Origin: Paracoccaceae bacterium
Lineage (GTDB): Bacteria; Pseudomonadota; Alphaproteobacteria; Rhodobacterales; Rhodobacteraceae
Assembly (NCBI GenBank): GCA_003561595.1
Contig: PWWF01000255.1
Span: 1-24,434 of the forward strand
Length of the DNA: 24,434 nucleotides
Reading direction: 5' to 3'
Shown: positions 8,413-16,330 of the stretch, piece by piece
Layout: each line of letters starts with the position of its first letter
How positions within the stretch are numbered: the first letter of the stretch is position 1
The notes under the pieces: generated by a model
The model's database searches: none
What the model was told of the DNA's origin: nothing
The model's input: the letters and a program-made list of their open reading frames with translations, nothing else
Position numbers and translations under genes: made by a program

Positions 8413-8589
8413 TCACCGCAGAACCAACAGGATGACCACTCCCCAAAAGGCGGCACAACCGATGATGACACCTAAGCGAAGCGTCGCGGCATCACCCGAC
8501 AACAGGCGTTTGGTCCAGTGCGGACACCGCTCCTCCTGCCCGACAGGGGCACGCGCCTTGTCTTTGCCAGCGTCCACGAAATACCCCAT
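8413..8589 (-). CDS. Small hypothetical membrane protein, 58 residues
   Basis: A short minus-strand frame beginning MGYFVDAGKDKARAPV and ending in a hydrophobic helix (LGVIIGCAAFWGVVILLVL) and a terminal Arg. The frame is open further upstream, but the ATG at 8589 is preferred because AGAGGA lies eight bases before it and the N-terminal extension would run through the regulatory region. It would be a single-pass, probably C-tail-anchored inner-membrane protein with a charged soluble N-terminus containing a lone Cys. I do not recognise a family. It lies antisense in the gap between two EPS genes, is only a few bases from the end of the phosphoglycosyl transferase gene, and has a plausible promoter on the minus strand. 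Coding status is likely but not certain. Confidence 0.55.
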   Translation of the reverse strand: MGYFVDAGKDKARAPVGQEERCPHWTKRLLSGDAATLRLGVIIGCAAFWGVVILLVLR

Positions 8590-8736
8590 AGCCGCGATCC
8601 TCTGGAACGCGATTGTTGCCCAATACAACAACAATCTATCTACAATCGTCCTATTAGCCAACGCTATGGTCGAAATCTGTCCAAAATGTGGCGAAATTTG
8701 GCTGTGCTGCAGCGGCATTCAGCAGCGGAGGAGCGT
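8590..8736. promoter_or_regulatory. Candidate divergent promoter region for the GT operon and the small membrane protein
   Basis: This A/T-rich stretch separates the small minus-strand gene from the GT2 gene. On the minus strand, TTGGCT (8656-8661) and TAGATT (8633-8638) are 17 bases apart and would serve the small gene. On the plus strand TACAAT at 8641-8646 is a good -10 match, though the best -35 (TTGCCC at 8616-8621) is 19 bases away. Both candidates overlap or flank the inverted repeat at 8611-8636. A strong ribosome-binding site GGAGGAG precedes the GT2 ATG. All promoter calls are by eye. Confidence 0.4.
8611..8636. repeat. Perfect 8-base inverted repeat, possible operator
   Basis: GATTGTTG at 8611-8618 and its exact reverse complement CAACAATC at 8629-8636 are separated by 10 bases. 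The arm-and-spacer geometry suits a dimeric DNA-binding protein, and the site overlaps candidate promoter elements on both strands. It is not followed by a T-run, so a terminator is unlikely. Confidence 0.45.
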
Positions 8737-9621
8737 ATGAGTGCCAATCTTGTCATAGGCATAGCCTCTACCGGGCGGGCAGAGGTTCTGGCCGGCACAG
8801 TCGCGCGGCTGGTCGCGCAGTCCCGCGCCCCGGACCGGGTGATTCTGTCTGTCACCTGCGAACGGGATGTTGATGCGGACGCGCTCGCCCATGTCCCCCT
8901 GCCGATCGAGGTGCATTATTCCGCCGCCGGCCTGACCCGGCAGCGCAATGCCGTCCTCACGCTTGTCGCGCCACAGGATATCGTGGTCTTCATCGATGAC
9001 GATTTCCTGCCCGCCGATGACTACATCGCCACCGTCTGCGATCTGTTTGATCGCCATCCCGTCGTGGCCATGGCCACAGGCCGGGTGCTGGCCGATGGCA
9101 TCCTTGGCCCCGGCATCACGTTCGAACAGGCCGAAACTTACATTCGCCGGGGACGGGGGCGAACAGAGGGCGCCTTGCACTCTGTCTATAACGGCTATGG
9201 CTGCAACATGGCGATCCGCGCCCGGCCTGTGCTGGCCCATGATCTGCGCTTCGATGAGCGGCTGCCGATGTATGGCTGGCTGGAGGATGTGGATTTCTCG
9301 CGCCAGATCGCGCAGCACGGTCTGGTCGTGAAGTGCCCGGGCATGACCGGGGTGCATCTGGGTACCAAGGCCGCACGCAGTCCCGGCGCCAGGCTGGGCT
9401 ATTCGCAAGTGGCAAACCCGTTGTATCTGGTGTCCAAGGGCACGATGGCACGGCACCGCGCGTTTGCCATCATGTCGCGCAATCTGGTGATGAACCTGCT
9501 GCGGTTCTGGGTGCCGGAACCCTGGGTCGACCGCCGGGGGCGACTGCGCGGCAATCTGCTGGCCATGCGCGACCTGATCAGGGGGCAGCTTTGCCCCGAA
9601 CGCGCGGGGCTGATCGAATGA
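8737..9621 (+). CDS. Family 2 (GT-A fold) glycosyltransferase
   Basis: A 294-residue protein starting at ATG 8737 behind a strong GGAGGAG ribosome-binding site; the longer upstream frame is rejected because it would read through the promoter region. It has the GT2 pattern: an N-terminal nucleotide-binding strand (NLVIGIASTGRAEVL), AAGLTRQRNAVL, the metal-binding Asp cluster FIDDDFLP (Asp87-89), a GYGCNMAIR acceptor-region motif and the catalytic-base-type pair in WLEDVDFS. It probably adds a sugar to the lipid-linked repeat unit in the cytoplasm. No membrane helices are evident, so it is likely soluble or peripheral. It opens a string of overlapping genes; its stop overlaps the next start as ATGA. 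Donor and acceptor are unknown. Confidence 0.92.
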   Translation: MSANLVIGIASTGRAEVLAGTVARLVAQSRAPDRVILSVTCERDVDADALAHVPLPIEVHYSAAGLTRQRNAVLTLVAPQDIVVFIDDDFLPADDYIATVCDLFDRHPVVAMATGRVLADGILGPGITFEQAETYIRRGRGRTEGALHSVYNGYGCNMAIRARPVLAHDLRFDERLPMYGWLEDVDFSRQIAQHGLVVKCPGMTGVHLGTKAARSPGARLGYSQVANPLYLVSKGTMARHRAFAIMSRNLVMNLLRFWVPEPWVDRRGRLRGNLLAMRDLIRGQLCPERAGLIE

Positions 9622-10928
9622 GCGGCGCGCCATCCCTGCCGGACCGTGCAGTCCAGATCAGCGATTACGGGCAGGAACGCGGCGGTGCCTCGCGCCTTGC
9701 GCTTGTGCTGGCGGGGGGGCTGCGCGACCGGGGCGTGCCGGTCACTGTATTCTCGGGCGATCATGGCGCTGCGGCCACGGGCGCGGGGGCCGATCAGGCC
9801 GGTGTCGCGGGCGCGGCGCTGCTTGAACGTGGCAGGGCCCGCGCGATCGTCAGTGGCTTGTGGAACCGGCAGGCGGTCGCGGAGCTGCGCGCCTATCTGC
9901 ACAACCAAGACAGCCCGCGCACGGTCTATCATGTGCACGGGTTCATGCAGACACTGTCGCCTGCGATTTTCGCGGCCCTGCATCCGGTGCGCGCGCGTGT
10001 GGTGATCCATGCGCATGACTATTTTCTGGCCTGTCCCAATGGCGCCTATTTCGATTTTCAGGATGGCGCGGAATGCGCGCGCGTGCCGCTTTCGGCAGGC
10101 TGCTGCCTGCGCCATTGCGACAAGCGCAGCTATCCGCAAAAGCTGTGGCGTCTGGGGCGGCAGCGTCTGCTGAACCGGCTGATGCGCGATTTCCTGAACG
10201 ATGCCACCGTGATCCTGCCGCATGGCGGGATGCGGGCCTATCTGGAACGCGGGGGGCAGCGCATCGCGGGGGCCGTGAGACTTGCCAATCCCGCCACGCC
10301 GTTCCTGCAAGGGCCCGCACGCCCGGCGACGCAGAAGGGGTTTCTGTTCGTCGGCGATATCCACGCCTACAAGGGGGTGTTCGTGCTAGCGCGCGCTGCG
10401 CGTCAGGCCGGGGTGCCGCTTGTCATGGCGGGCGACGGGCAGGACCGCGCCGCATTGCAGCGCGAGTTCCCGGAGATCACCTTTGCGGGCTGGCAGGACC
10501 GGGCCGGGCTGGCAGAGCTTGCGGCCTTGGCCCGCGCGGTTGTCGTGCCCAGCCTTGGCCCCGAACCCTTTGGCCTTGCCCTGGTCGAGGCGCTGGCCTG
10601 CGGTCTGCCCGTGATCGTGTCCGACCGCGCGCTGCTGGCCGCCGAGGTTGTGGCCGCAGGCGCGGGTCTGGCCGCACGCGCGGGTGATCCTGACGATCTG
10701 GCGCGCGCGCTGGCGCGGCTGGCCACCGATGATGCGCTGATCGCGCAGATGTCGGCGCGGGCGTGGGGCGCGCAGGCGCAATTCGGGAAATCGGCTTCGC
10801 AATGGTGCGATGACATCCTGACACTCTATGACCGGGTGTTGATACGCGCACGCCAGCACGCGGCGTCCGGCACCGCAGCAGGGGGGGGCGCCGCGCAGCA
10901 ACAGGCAAGGATCGGAGGCTATGGCTGA
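9618..10928 (+). CDS. Family 4 (GT-B fold) glycosyltransferase
   Basis: A 436-residue protein beginning at the ATG that overlaps the preceding stop (ATGA), which suggests translational coupling. The N-terminal half has the donor-loop-like SDYGQERGGASRLALVLA and IHAHDYFLACPNG; the latter is followed by a Cys cluster (GCCLRHCDKRSY) seen in some GT4 enzymes. The C-terminal half has FLFVGDIHAYKGV and the retaining GT4 EX7E motif in EPFGLALVEALACGLPVI. It would add a sugar to the growing repeat unit in the cytoplasm. The last ~20 residues are Ala/Gly/Gln-rich and probably disordered. The linkage is expected to be alpha or retained-configuration, as known for the family; the sugar is not predictable. 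Confidence 0.93.
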   Translation: MSGAPSLPDRAVQISDYGQERGGASRLALVLAGGLRDRGVPVTVFSGDHGAAATGAGADQAGVAGAALLERGRARAIVSGLWNRQAVAELRAYLHNQDSPRTVYHVHGFMQTLSPAIFAALHPVRARVVIHAHDYFLACPNGAYFDFQDGAECARVPLSAGCCLRHCDKRSYPQKLWRLGRQRLLNRLMRDFLNDATVILPHGGMRAYLERGGQRIAGAVRLANPATPFLQGPARPATQKGFLFVGDIHAYKGVFVLARAARQAGVPLVMAGDGQDRAALQREFPEITFAGWQDRAGLAELAALARAVVVPSLGPEPFGLALVEALACGLPVIVSDRALLAAEVVAAGAGLAARAGDPDDLARALARLATDDALIAQMSARAWGAQAQFGKSASQWCDDILTLYDRVLIRARQHAASGTAAGGGAAQQQARIGGYG

Positions 10929-12210
10929 GGCGCTTTGGACGAGAATGGGGTCACGCGATGGCGGCCCGCTATGGGGCAGGATGGTGCTTGGCCGGGCCGC
11001 GCTGGCCCTGTTGCTTGTGTTGTTCGTGTTCTGCGCGCCGCCGCTTTCCGCGCAAGAGGGGTATACGCTCAAGGTCGGGGATGAGCTGGAGCTTGATATC
11101 CTGGACAATGCCGAGCCCCCGCAGCGCTTTGTCATCGGCAGCGATGGTGCCGTGCGGTTGCCCCTGCTGGGCGGGCTGGAGGTTGTGAACCTGACGCTGG
11201 AAGAGGCGCGCGAACTGATCCGCGTGACCTATATCGACCGCGAGATCTTCGTCAATCCGACCGTGGATCTGTCAATTGCCGCCTATCGCCCGATATTCGT
11301 GACCGGCGATGTCCGCAGCCCCGGCTTCTACGATTTTCGCCCCTTCATCAGCGCCGAACAGGCGCTGGGGCTGGCGGGCGGGCCGCAGATGCCCACATCC
11401 AATGCCGAGGCACGCGTGCTGGAGCGGCGCACGCTGGAAGGGTCACAGGTCGCGACCGAGGCTGATCTGACCCGCTTTGCCACCGAATATGCGCGGGTTC
11501 AGGCCCAGTTGCGCGGCGGCTCTGAGGTGCTGTGGGACGACATCCCCGCCCATATCCGCCCGGTGATTGATCGCGAAGCCTTTGCCATCCTGAAACCCGC
11601 CGAGGATGAGATCCTGCGTCTGGAACAGTTGAACCATGACACCCAGACCCGGCTGCTGCGCGAGGCGATCGAGGAAACGGGCAGCGAACTTTCACTGCTG
11701 CGCGAACGCGAGGTGGCGCAGGTCGCCGCGATGGAACGCGCCGAGGCCGATCTGACCCGCGGGCAGGAACTGACTGAACGCGGCGTGCAGTCCAGCGGCC
11801 CCCTGTCGCAGTTGCACCGGCTGGTGTCCGAAGCCGAAGATCTGCTGCTGCAGATCCGCACCCAGCAGACCGGTGCGCGACGGCGGCTTGGCGAATTGCA
11901 GCGTGAATATGCGCGGCTGGAAAGCGACCGCAGCCAGCGTCTGCTTGCAGAGGGCCAAAGCCGCCGGAGCGAGATCGCCAAACTGGAAGCCGCGCGCCTG
12001 TCGATCATCGACCGGCAGGACATGCTGCGCCAGTGGATCGATACCGGCGCCAATGCTGATCTGGACGGGCGCATCGACTATCGCGTGCGCCGCCGTGGGC
12101 CCGACGCGGTCGAGACATTCGTGATTGACAGCCTGACAGAACTTTTCCCCGGTGATCTGCTGATCGTGACTGTCCGGGCCTCTGAAACCGTTGCGAGGGC
12201 TGAAGAATGA
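10921..12210 (+). CDS. Outer-membrane polysaccharide export (OPX) protein, ExoF-like
   Basis: A 429-residue exported protein with a polysaccharide-export domain at ~45-130 (YTLKVGDELELDIL, FVIGSDGAVRLPLLGGLEV, NPTVDLSIAAYRPIFVTGDVR), an SLBB-like segment (GDVRSPGFYDFRPFISAEQALGLAGG) and a long coiled-coil-rich region from ~150 to 370. This order matches ExoF of succinoglycan systems rather than the lipoprotein Wza: there is no lipobox Cys. The signal peptide runs from MVLGRAALALLL to a probable cleavage after LSA. The annotated ATG overlaps the preceding gene by 8 bases but puts a long polar stretch before the signal helix; ATG 10945 or 10981 (preceded by GGGGCAGG) are credible alternatives. 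It should act in the periplasm and outer membrane with the Wzc/ExoP homologue encoded next. Confidence 0.9.
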   Translation: MAEALWTRMGSRDGGPLWGRMVLGRAALALLLVLFVFCAPPLSAQEGYTLKVGDELELDILDNAEPPQRFVIGSDGAVRLPLLGGLEVVNLTLEEARELIRVTYIDREIFVNPTVDLSIAAYRPIFVTGDVRSPGFYDFRPFISAEQALGLAGGPQMPTSNAEARVLERRTLEGSQVATEADLTRFATEYARVQAQLRGGSEVLWDDIPAHIRPVIDREAFAILKPAEDEILRLEQLNHDTQTRLLREAIEETGSELSLLREREVAQVAAMERAEADLTRGQELTERGVQSSGPLSQLHRLVSEAEDLLLQIRTQQTGARRRLGELQREYARLESDRSQRLLAEGQSRRSEIAKLEAARLSIIDRQDMLRQWIDTGANADLDGRIDYRVRRRGPDAVETFVIDSLTELFPGDLLIVTVRASETVARAEE

Positions 12211-14429
12211 GCCGAAATACCAGCCGAGCCGCACAGAAAAAGCCCGCAGATGTGGTCCGTCCCGTCAGGGCCTTTGTCAGCACCGCAAGCGAAAAAGCCG
12301 CCGATCTTGTCGATCTGGGGTTCATCGTCGATGTGCTGCGGCGCGAGAAATGGATGATCGGGGCGTTTCTGGTCGCCGCCGTGCTGTTGGCCATCGCCTA
12401 TCTGACGCGGGTCGAGCCGGTCTATCAGTCCACCGCGCAGGTGCTGCTGGACACGCGGCAGGAACGGGTGCTGAATAACGAACAGGTGGTGTCCAACCTG
12501 ACGGCCAACAGTTCTGTCGTGGCGGGCGAGGTCGAACTGATCCGCTCTAACCTGTTGCTGGGCAAGGTGGTGGATCGGCTGGAGCTGCTGGACCACCCGG
12601 ATTATGACCCCCGACTGCCGCACGAAGCCGGCTTTGTGGGCGCGGCCGTGGCCATGATCCGCGATCGTCTGGGGATTGCAGAACCACCGACCGTGGTGAT
12701 GAGCGATACCACCGCCCGCGAACGTCTGATCACCCGGTTGCAGCGCGATGTGACCGTGTCACAGGTGGGTATTTCCTATGCCATCCGCATCAATGCGCGC
12801 GCGCATGATGCCGCCATGGCCGCGCTGATCGCGAATACGATTGCCGCGCAATATGTCGATGACCAGCTAGAGGCCAAGCGCGACGCCACCGTGCGCGCCA
12901 CGGGGTTTCTGAACGAACGTGTCCTCGAACTCGGCCAGCAACTGGAAGAGGCCGATAGCGCCGTGGTTGCCTTTCGCACGGAAATGACAGAGGAACTTGG
13001 CGGCGATGCTGACGCCACGCAGCAATTGCTGAACGACCTGAACACCCGCTATATCGCCACCCGGATCGAACTGTCGGATGCCGAATTCCGCCACGCCATG
13101 GTCCGCAGCCTGTATGAACGCGGCGGGGTCGATGCCGTAGCCGATGTGGTCAGTTCACCGCTTTTGGCCACGCTGGACCGCGAACGCGCCGAACTGGAAC
13201 GACGCAAGGCCGAAATGGCCCGCACCCTGGGCGCGCGGCATCCGCAGATGGTCGGCATGACCGCCCAGATCGACGATATCAACCGCAGCATAGACGCCGA
13301 GCTGCACCGCCAGATAGAGACGATCCGCAGCGACGTGGAAATGGCGGCCCACCGCCAGGAGGCGCTGCTGCAAGCGATGGAGGCGATTCAGGATCGCATG
13401 GCGCGCATCTCGGCGGCGACAGTCACGCTCGATCAGCTTGAACGCTCTGCCGCCGCGATCCGCGATATCCACGAAAGCTCGCTCACGCGGTTCATGGAAA
13501 CCACCGCGCAGACAGGCTTTCAGCGCCCCGATGCGCAGATCATCAGCATTGCGCGCACCCCCAGCGCCCCGTCCGAACCGCGCAAGGCCATGTTGCTGGG
13601 CGTGGCTGCGTTTCTGGGGCTGATGGCCGGGATCGCCATTGCGTTCCTGCGCGAGGCGCTGAACAAATCCGTCCATTCGTCGGACGCACTGCGCGCGCTG
13701 GTCAATCTGCCTGTCGTCTCGATCCTGCCTTATGTGCCGCATAAACGGCGCGACCGGCGCTGGCTGCTGCAAGAGGTCAAGGACAATCATTCCGTGTTCA
13801 TGGAAAGTGTCCGCACCATCCGCGCCAAACTGTTCGATGTGCGCAAGGTGGGACAGCCCAAGGTTCTGATGGTCACCTCTGCCATCGCGGGCGAGGGAAA
13901 ATCCACGGTCTCTGCCATGCTGGCCTATTCGTTGGCACGGGCCTCGAAATCCGTGGTGTTGATCGACGCGGACCTGCGCCGGTCGGTGACCGTGCAGGAC
14001 ATCGGCGCAGACCCCAAAGGCGGTTGTCTGGTGCGCTATCTACGCGGCGAAACCTCCATTGCCGACAGCGTGCAATCCCTGCCCGATCTGGGCTTTGACA
14101 TCGTGCTGCCGCTTCAGCCTGCGGAGAACGCATCCGACCTGATCGCGTCCAAAGCTTTCAGCGACCTGATCCAGCGGCTGTCGATGCAATATGGCGTGGT
14201 GATCGTCGATACCGCGCCTGTGCTTGCCGTGTCCGATGCGCTGGTGATTTCCAGCAAATCGGACGCGACGCTGATGCTGGTGCAGACCAACCGCGCGGCC
14301 AGCGCCATGGTCCGGTCCGCGCTGCTACGGCTGGAAGAAGCAGGCGCGGTGGTTGTGGGAACAGTGCTGAGCCAGGTGCGCCGGAAGGACGCGGTTGCGA
14401 GTGAAATCTACAGTTATGCCTCATATTGA
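12207..14429 (+). CDS. Wzc/ExoP-type polysaccharide co-polymerase and BY-kinase
   Basis: A 740-residue inner-membrane protein whose ATG overlaps the OPX stop (ATGA). It has a Wzz-type N-terminus (helix ~50-66, LVDLGFIVDVLRREKWM before it; VYQSTAQVLLD after), a long periplasmic coiled coil (~215-420), a second helix (~461-481) and a cytoplasmic kinase domain. Kinase motifs are Walker A in SAIAGEGKST (558-567), Walker A' VVLIDADLR (583-591) and Walker B VVIVDTAP (664-671). The C-terminus YSYASY carries three tyrosines (735, 737, 740) that may be autophosphorylated; this is a smaller cluster than in many family members. The family controls chain length and couples polymerisation with export through the OPX protein. 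A separate low-molecular-weight phosphatase gene, common next to such kinases, is not in this window. Confidence 0.94.
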   Translation: MSRNTSRAAQKKPADVVRPVRAFVSTASEKAADLVDLGFIVDVLRREKWMIGAFLVAAVLLAIAYLTRVEPVYQSTAQVLLDTRQERVLNNEQVVSNLTANSSVVAGEVELIRSNLLLGKVVDRLELLDHPDYDPRLPHEAGFVGAAVAMIRDRLGIAEPPTVVMSDTTARERLITRLQRDVTVSQVGISYAIRINARAHDAAMAALIANTIAAQYVDDQLEAKRDATVRATGFLNERVLELGQQLEEADSAVVAFRTEMTEELGGDADATQQLLNDLNTRYIATRIELSDAEFRHAMVRSLYERGGVDAVADVVSSPLLATLDRERAELERRKAEMARTLGARHPQMVGMTAQIDDINRSIDAELHRQIETIRSDVEMAAHRQEALLQAMEAIQDRMARISAATVTLDQLERSAAAIRDIHESSLTRFMETTAQTGFQRPDAQIISIARTPSAPSEPRKAMLLGVAAFLGLMAGIAIAFLREALNKSVHSSDALRALVNLPVVSILPYVPHKRRDRRWLLQEVKDNHSVFMESVRTIRAKLFDVRKVGQPKVLMVTSAIAGEGKSTVSAMLAYSLARASKSVVLIDADLRRSVTVQDIGADPKGGCLVRYLRGETSIADSVQSLPDLGFDIVLPLQPAENASDLIASKAFSDLIQRLSMQYGVVIVDTAPVLAVSDALVISSKSDATLMLVQTNRAASAMVRSALLRLEEAGAVVVGTVLSQVRRKDAVASEIYSYASY

Positions 14430-15606
14430 CGGCGAATTTGCCGGGCTGCGTGTGGCGGTCATCCATTACTGGCTGATCGGCATGCGCGGCGGAGAAAAGG
14501 TGCTGGAAGAGATCCTGCGCCTGTTCCCGCAGGCCGATATCTATACCCATGTGCTGGACCCCGACAGGATATCGCCCGATCTGGCCGCGCATCGCATCAC
14601 GCAGACCTTTGTCGGGCGGCTGCCCCGCGCGCGGCGGCATTACCAGAAATACCTGGGCTTCATGCCCCGCGCGCTGGAAGAGCTGGACTTGCGCGGCTAT
14701 GATCTGGTCATCTCTTCCGAAAGCGGGCCTGCGAAAGGGGTGATCGCGCCACCGGGCAGCCTACATGTATGCTACATGCACAGCCCGATGCGCTATATCT
14801 GGGACCACTACCCCGATTACGCTGCGCGGCTGGGGCCAGCGGGGCGGTTCTATTTCGCGCGGCTGGCGCATCGGCTGCGGCAATGGGATGTCACCAGTGC
14901 CGCGCGGGTGGATCATTTCATCGCCAATTCCAGCTTCGTCGCCGCGCGTATCCGGCGGTTTTACGGACGCAACGCGCAAGTGATTCATCCGCCCGTCGAT
15001 CTTAAGGCCTACCGCCTGGCACAACCGCCCGCGCCGCGTCGCTACTTTCTGTTCGTGTCCGAACTGGTACGCTGCAAGCGCGCCGATCTGGTGGTTGACG
15101 CGTTCCGCCAGCTTGGCCTGCCGCTGCTGGTCGTGGGCGATGGCGAGGAACGCGCGGCCCTGTCGCGCGACCTGCCCGAGAATGTGCAGATTCTGGGCCG
15201 TGTCGCGGCCGAGGCATTGCCGGGGCTTTATCAGGGGGCCCGCGCGCTGATCTTTCCCGCCGAGGAGGATTTCGGCATCGTCCCGGTCGAGGCGATGGCC
15301 TGCGGCACGCCCGTCATCGCCTATCGGTGCGGCGGCGCGCTGGACAGTGTGGATGAGGGGAAATGCGGGCTGTTCTTTGACCAGCAGACCGCCGACAGCC
15401 TGCGCGCCGCCGTTTCCCGGTTCGAACGGCTGGAGGACCGTTTTGACGCCGGGGCAATCGCGCGCCATGCCTTGCGCTTTTCCGGCCAGCGCTTTCAGCA
15501 GGAATTCGCGGGCCTGATCCGCGATGCAATGTCCGCTCAGGTCTCGCAGAACCAGACGCCCGACCCTGCGCCTGCGGGCCTCTATCCGCTGCCCAGCCCT
15601 GCATGA
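14416..15606 (+). CDS. Family 4 (GT-B fold) glycosyltransferase
   Basis: A 396-residue protein. The ATG at 14416 is chosen over upstream TTG/GTG codons; it lies inside the last codons of the kinase gene (14-base overlap). The N-terminus VAVIHYWLIGMRGGEKVLEE carries the Gly-rich donor loop typical of GT4, and the mid-region MHSPMRYIWDHYPDY is characteristic of a GT4 subgroup common in capsule and EPS clusters. The C-terminal domain has FLFVSELVRCKRADLVVDAF and the EX7E motif in EEDFGIVPVEAMACGTPVIAY. It is a cytoplasmic enzyme probably adding a sugar to the repeat unit. The C-terminal ~25 residues are Pro-rich and outside the fold. Its stop overlaps the phosphopantetheinyl transferase start. 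Confidence 0.93.
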   Translation: MPHIDGEFAGLRVAVIHYWLIGMRGGEKVLEEILRLFPQADIYTHVLDPDRISPDLAAHRITQTFVGRLPRARRHYQKYLGFMPRALEELDLRGYDLVISSESGPAKGVIAPPGSLHVCYMHSPMRYIWDHYPDYAARLGPAGRFYFARLAHRLRQWDVTSAARVDHFIANSSFVAARIRRFYGRNAQVIHPPVDLKAYRLAQPPAPRRYFLFVSELVRCKRADLVVDAFRQLGLPLLVVGDGEERAALSRDLPENVQILGRVAAEALPGLYQGARALIFPAEEDFGIVPVEAMACGTPVIAYRCGGALDSVDEGKCGLFFDQQTADSLRAAVSRFERLEDRFDAGAIARHALRFSGQRFQQEFAGLIRDAMSAQVSQNQTPDPAPAGLYPLPSPA

Positions 15607-16322
15607 ACGCCTTTGCCCGTCAGCCGCTGGAGCTTGACCTCTGGCTCTGGCCGCTCGATCTGCCTGGCGCGGCGCGCGCGCGGCTGGAAGCGCATCTGTC
15701 AGGGCCCGAGCACCAGCGCGCCGCCGCCTTCGCCTTTGAACGTGACCGCAGGCGCTTTGTCTGCGCGCGCGGGCGGCTGCGCGAGATACTGGGCGCAGTG
15801 ACCGCGACCGCCCCCGCGCGGCTGGAATTCGCCCTTGGCGATCACGGCAAGCCGATGCTGGCGGGCGGGCCTGCCTTCAACCTCAGCCATAGTGCGGGCT
15901 GGGCGGCGCTGGCCATCAGCCCCGGCCCCGCCATCGGCATCGATATCGAAGCCTGTCGCCCGATAGAGCCTGGCCTCGCGGATCGCGTCTTTTCCCCGGC
16001 AGAGCGCGCCGCGCTGGCCGCGCTGGCCCCGGAGCACCAACTGGCCGGCTTCTTTCACTGCTGGACCCGGAAAGAGGCGTTCGTGAAAGCCTCTGGCCTC
16101 GGGCTATGGCAGCGGCTGGACAGTTTCGATGTCACTCTGGACCCGGCAGCCCCGCCCCGCGTGTTGCGGGTCGCGCAGGGGGCAGCGGGCAGTGCGGGCT
16201 GGCAGATGGCGGCGCTGGATCTGGGGCCGGGTTTCGCAGGGGCCGTGGCCGCCGCGACGGACCGGCCCCTGCGCCTGCGCTACCGCGACCACGCGCCCCC
16301 CCTGCACCCTGCCGCAGACTGA
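15603..16322 (+). CDS. Sfp-type 4'-phosphopantetheinyl transferase
   Basis: A 239-residue enzyme that moves the phosphopantetheine arm of coenzyme A to the serine of carrier proteins. The family motifs are all present: FNLSHS (92-97), the metal-binding Asp/Glu in IGIDIEACRP (Asp114, Glu116), and FHCWTRKEAFVKASGLGL (151-168) with the third metal ligand Glu158. Length and layout are those of the two-subdomain Sfp group used for NRPS and PKS rather than the short AcpS group. The ATG overlaps the upstream glycosyltransferase stop (ATGA), so it is the last gene of the EPS operon and probably translationally coupled to it. Its natural substrates are most likely the carrier domains at 1-180, 16331-16700 and 21300-21550. 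Confidence 0.95.
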   Translation: MNAFARQPLELDLWLWPLDLPGAARARLEAHLSGPEHQRAAAFAFERDRRRFVCARGRLREILGAVTATAPARLEFALGDHGKPMLAGGPAFNLSHSAGWAALAISPGPAIGIDIEACRPIEPGLADRVFSPAERAALAALAPEHQLAGFFHCWTRKEAFVKASGLGLWQRLDSFDVTLDPAAPPRVLRVAQGAAGSAGWQMAALDLGPGFAGAVAAATDRPLRLRYRDHAPPLHPAAD

Positions 16323-16330
16323 CCGTCGGC

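Noticed and set aside
8518..8736. N-terminal extension of the GT2 gene back to 8518
   Set aside because: It would read through the promoter-like region, while ATG 8737 has a strong ribosome-binding site and starts the conserved fold.
16323..16330. Transcription terminator between the convergent phosphopantetheinyl transferase and synthetase genes
   Set aside because: The gap is only 8 bases and I found no hairpin followed by a T-run at the junction; the same holds at 4330-4335.
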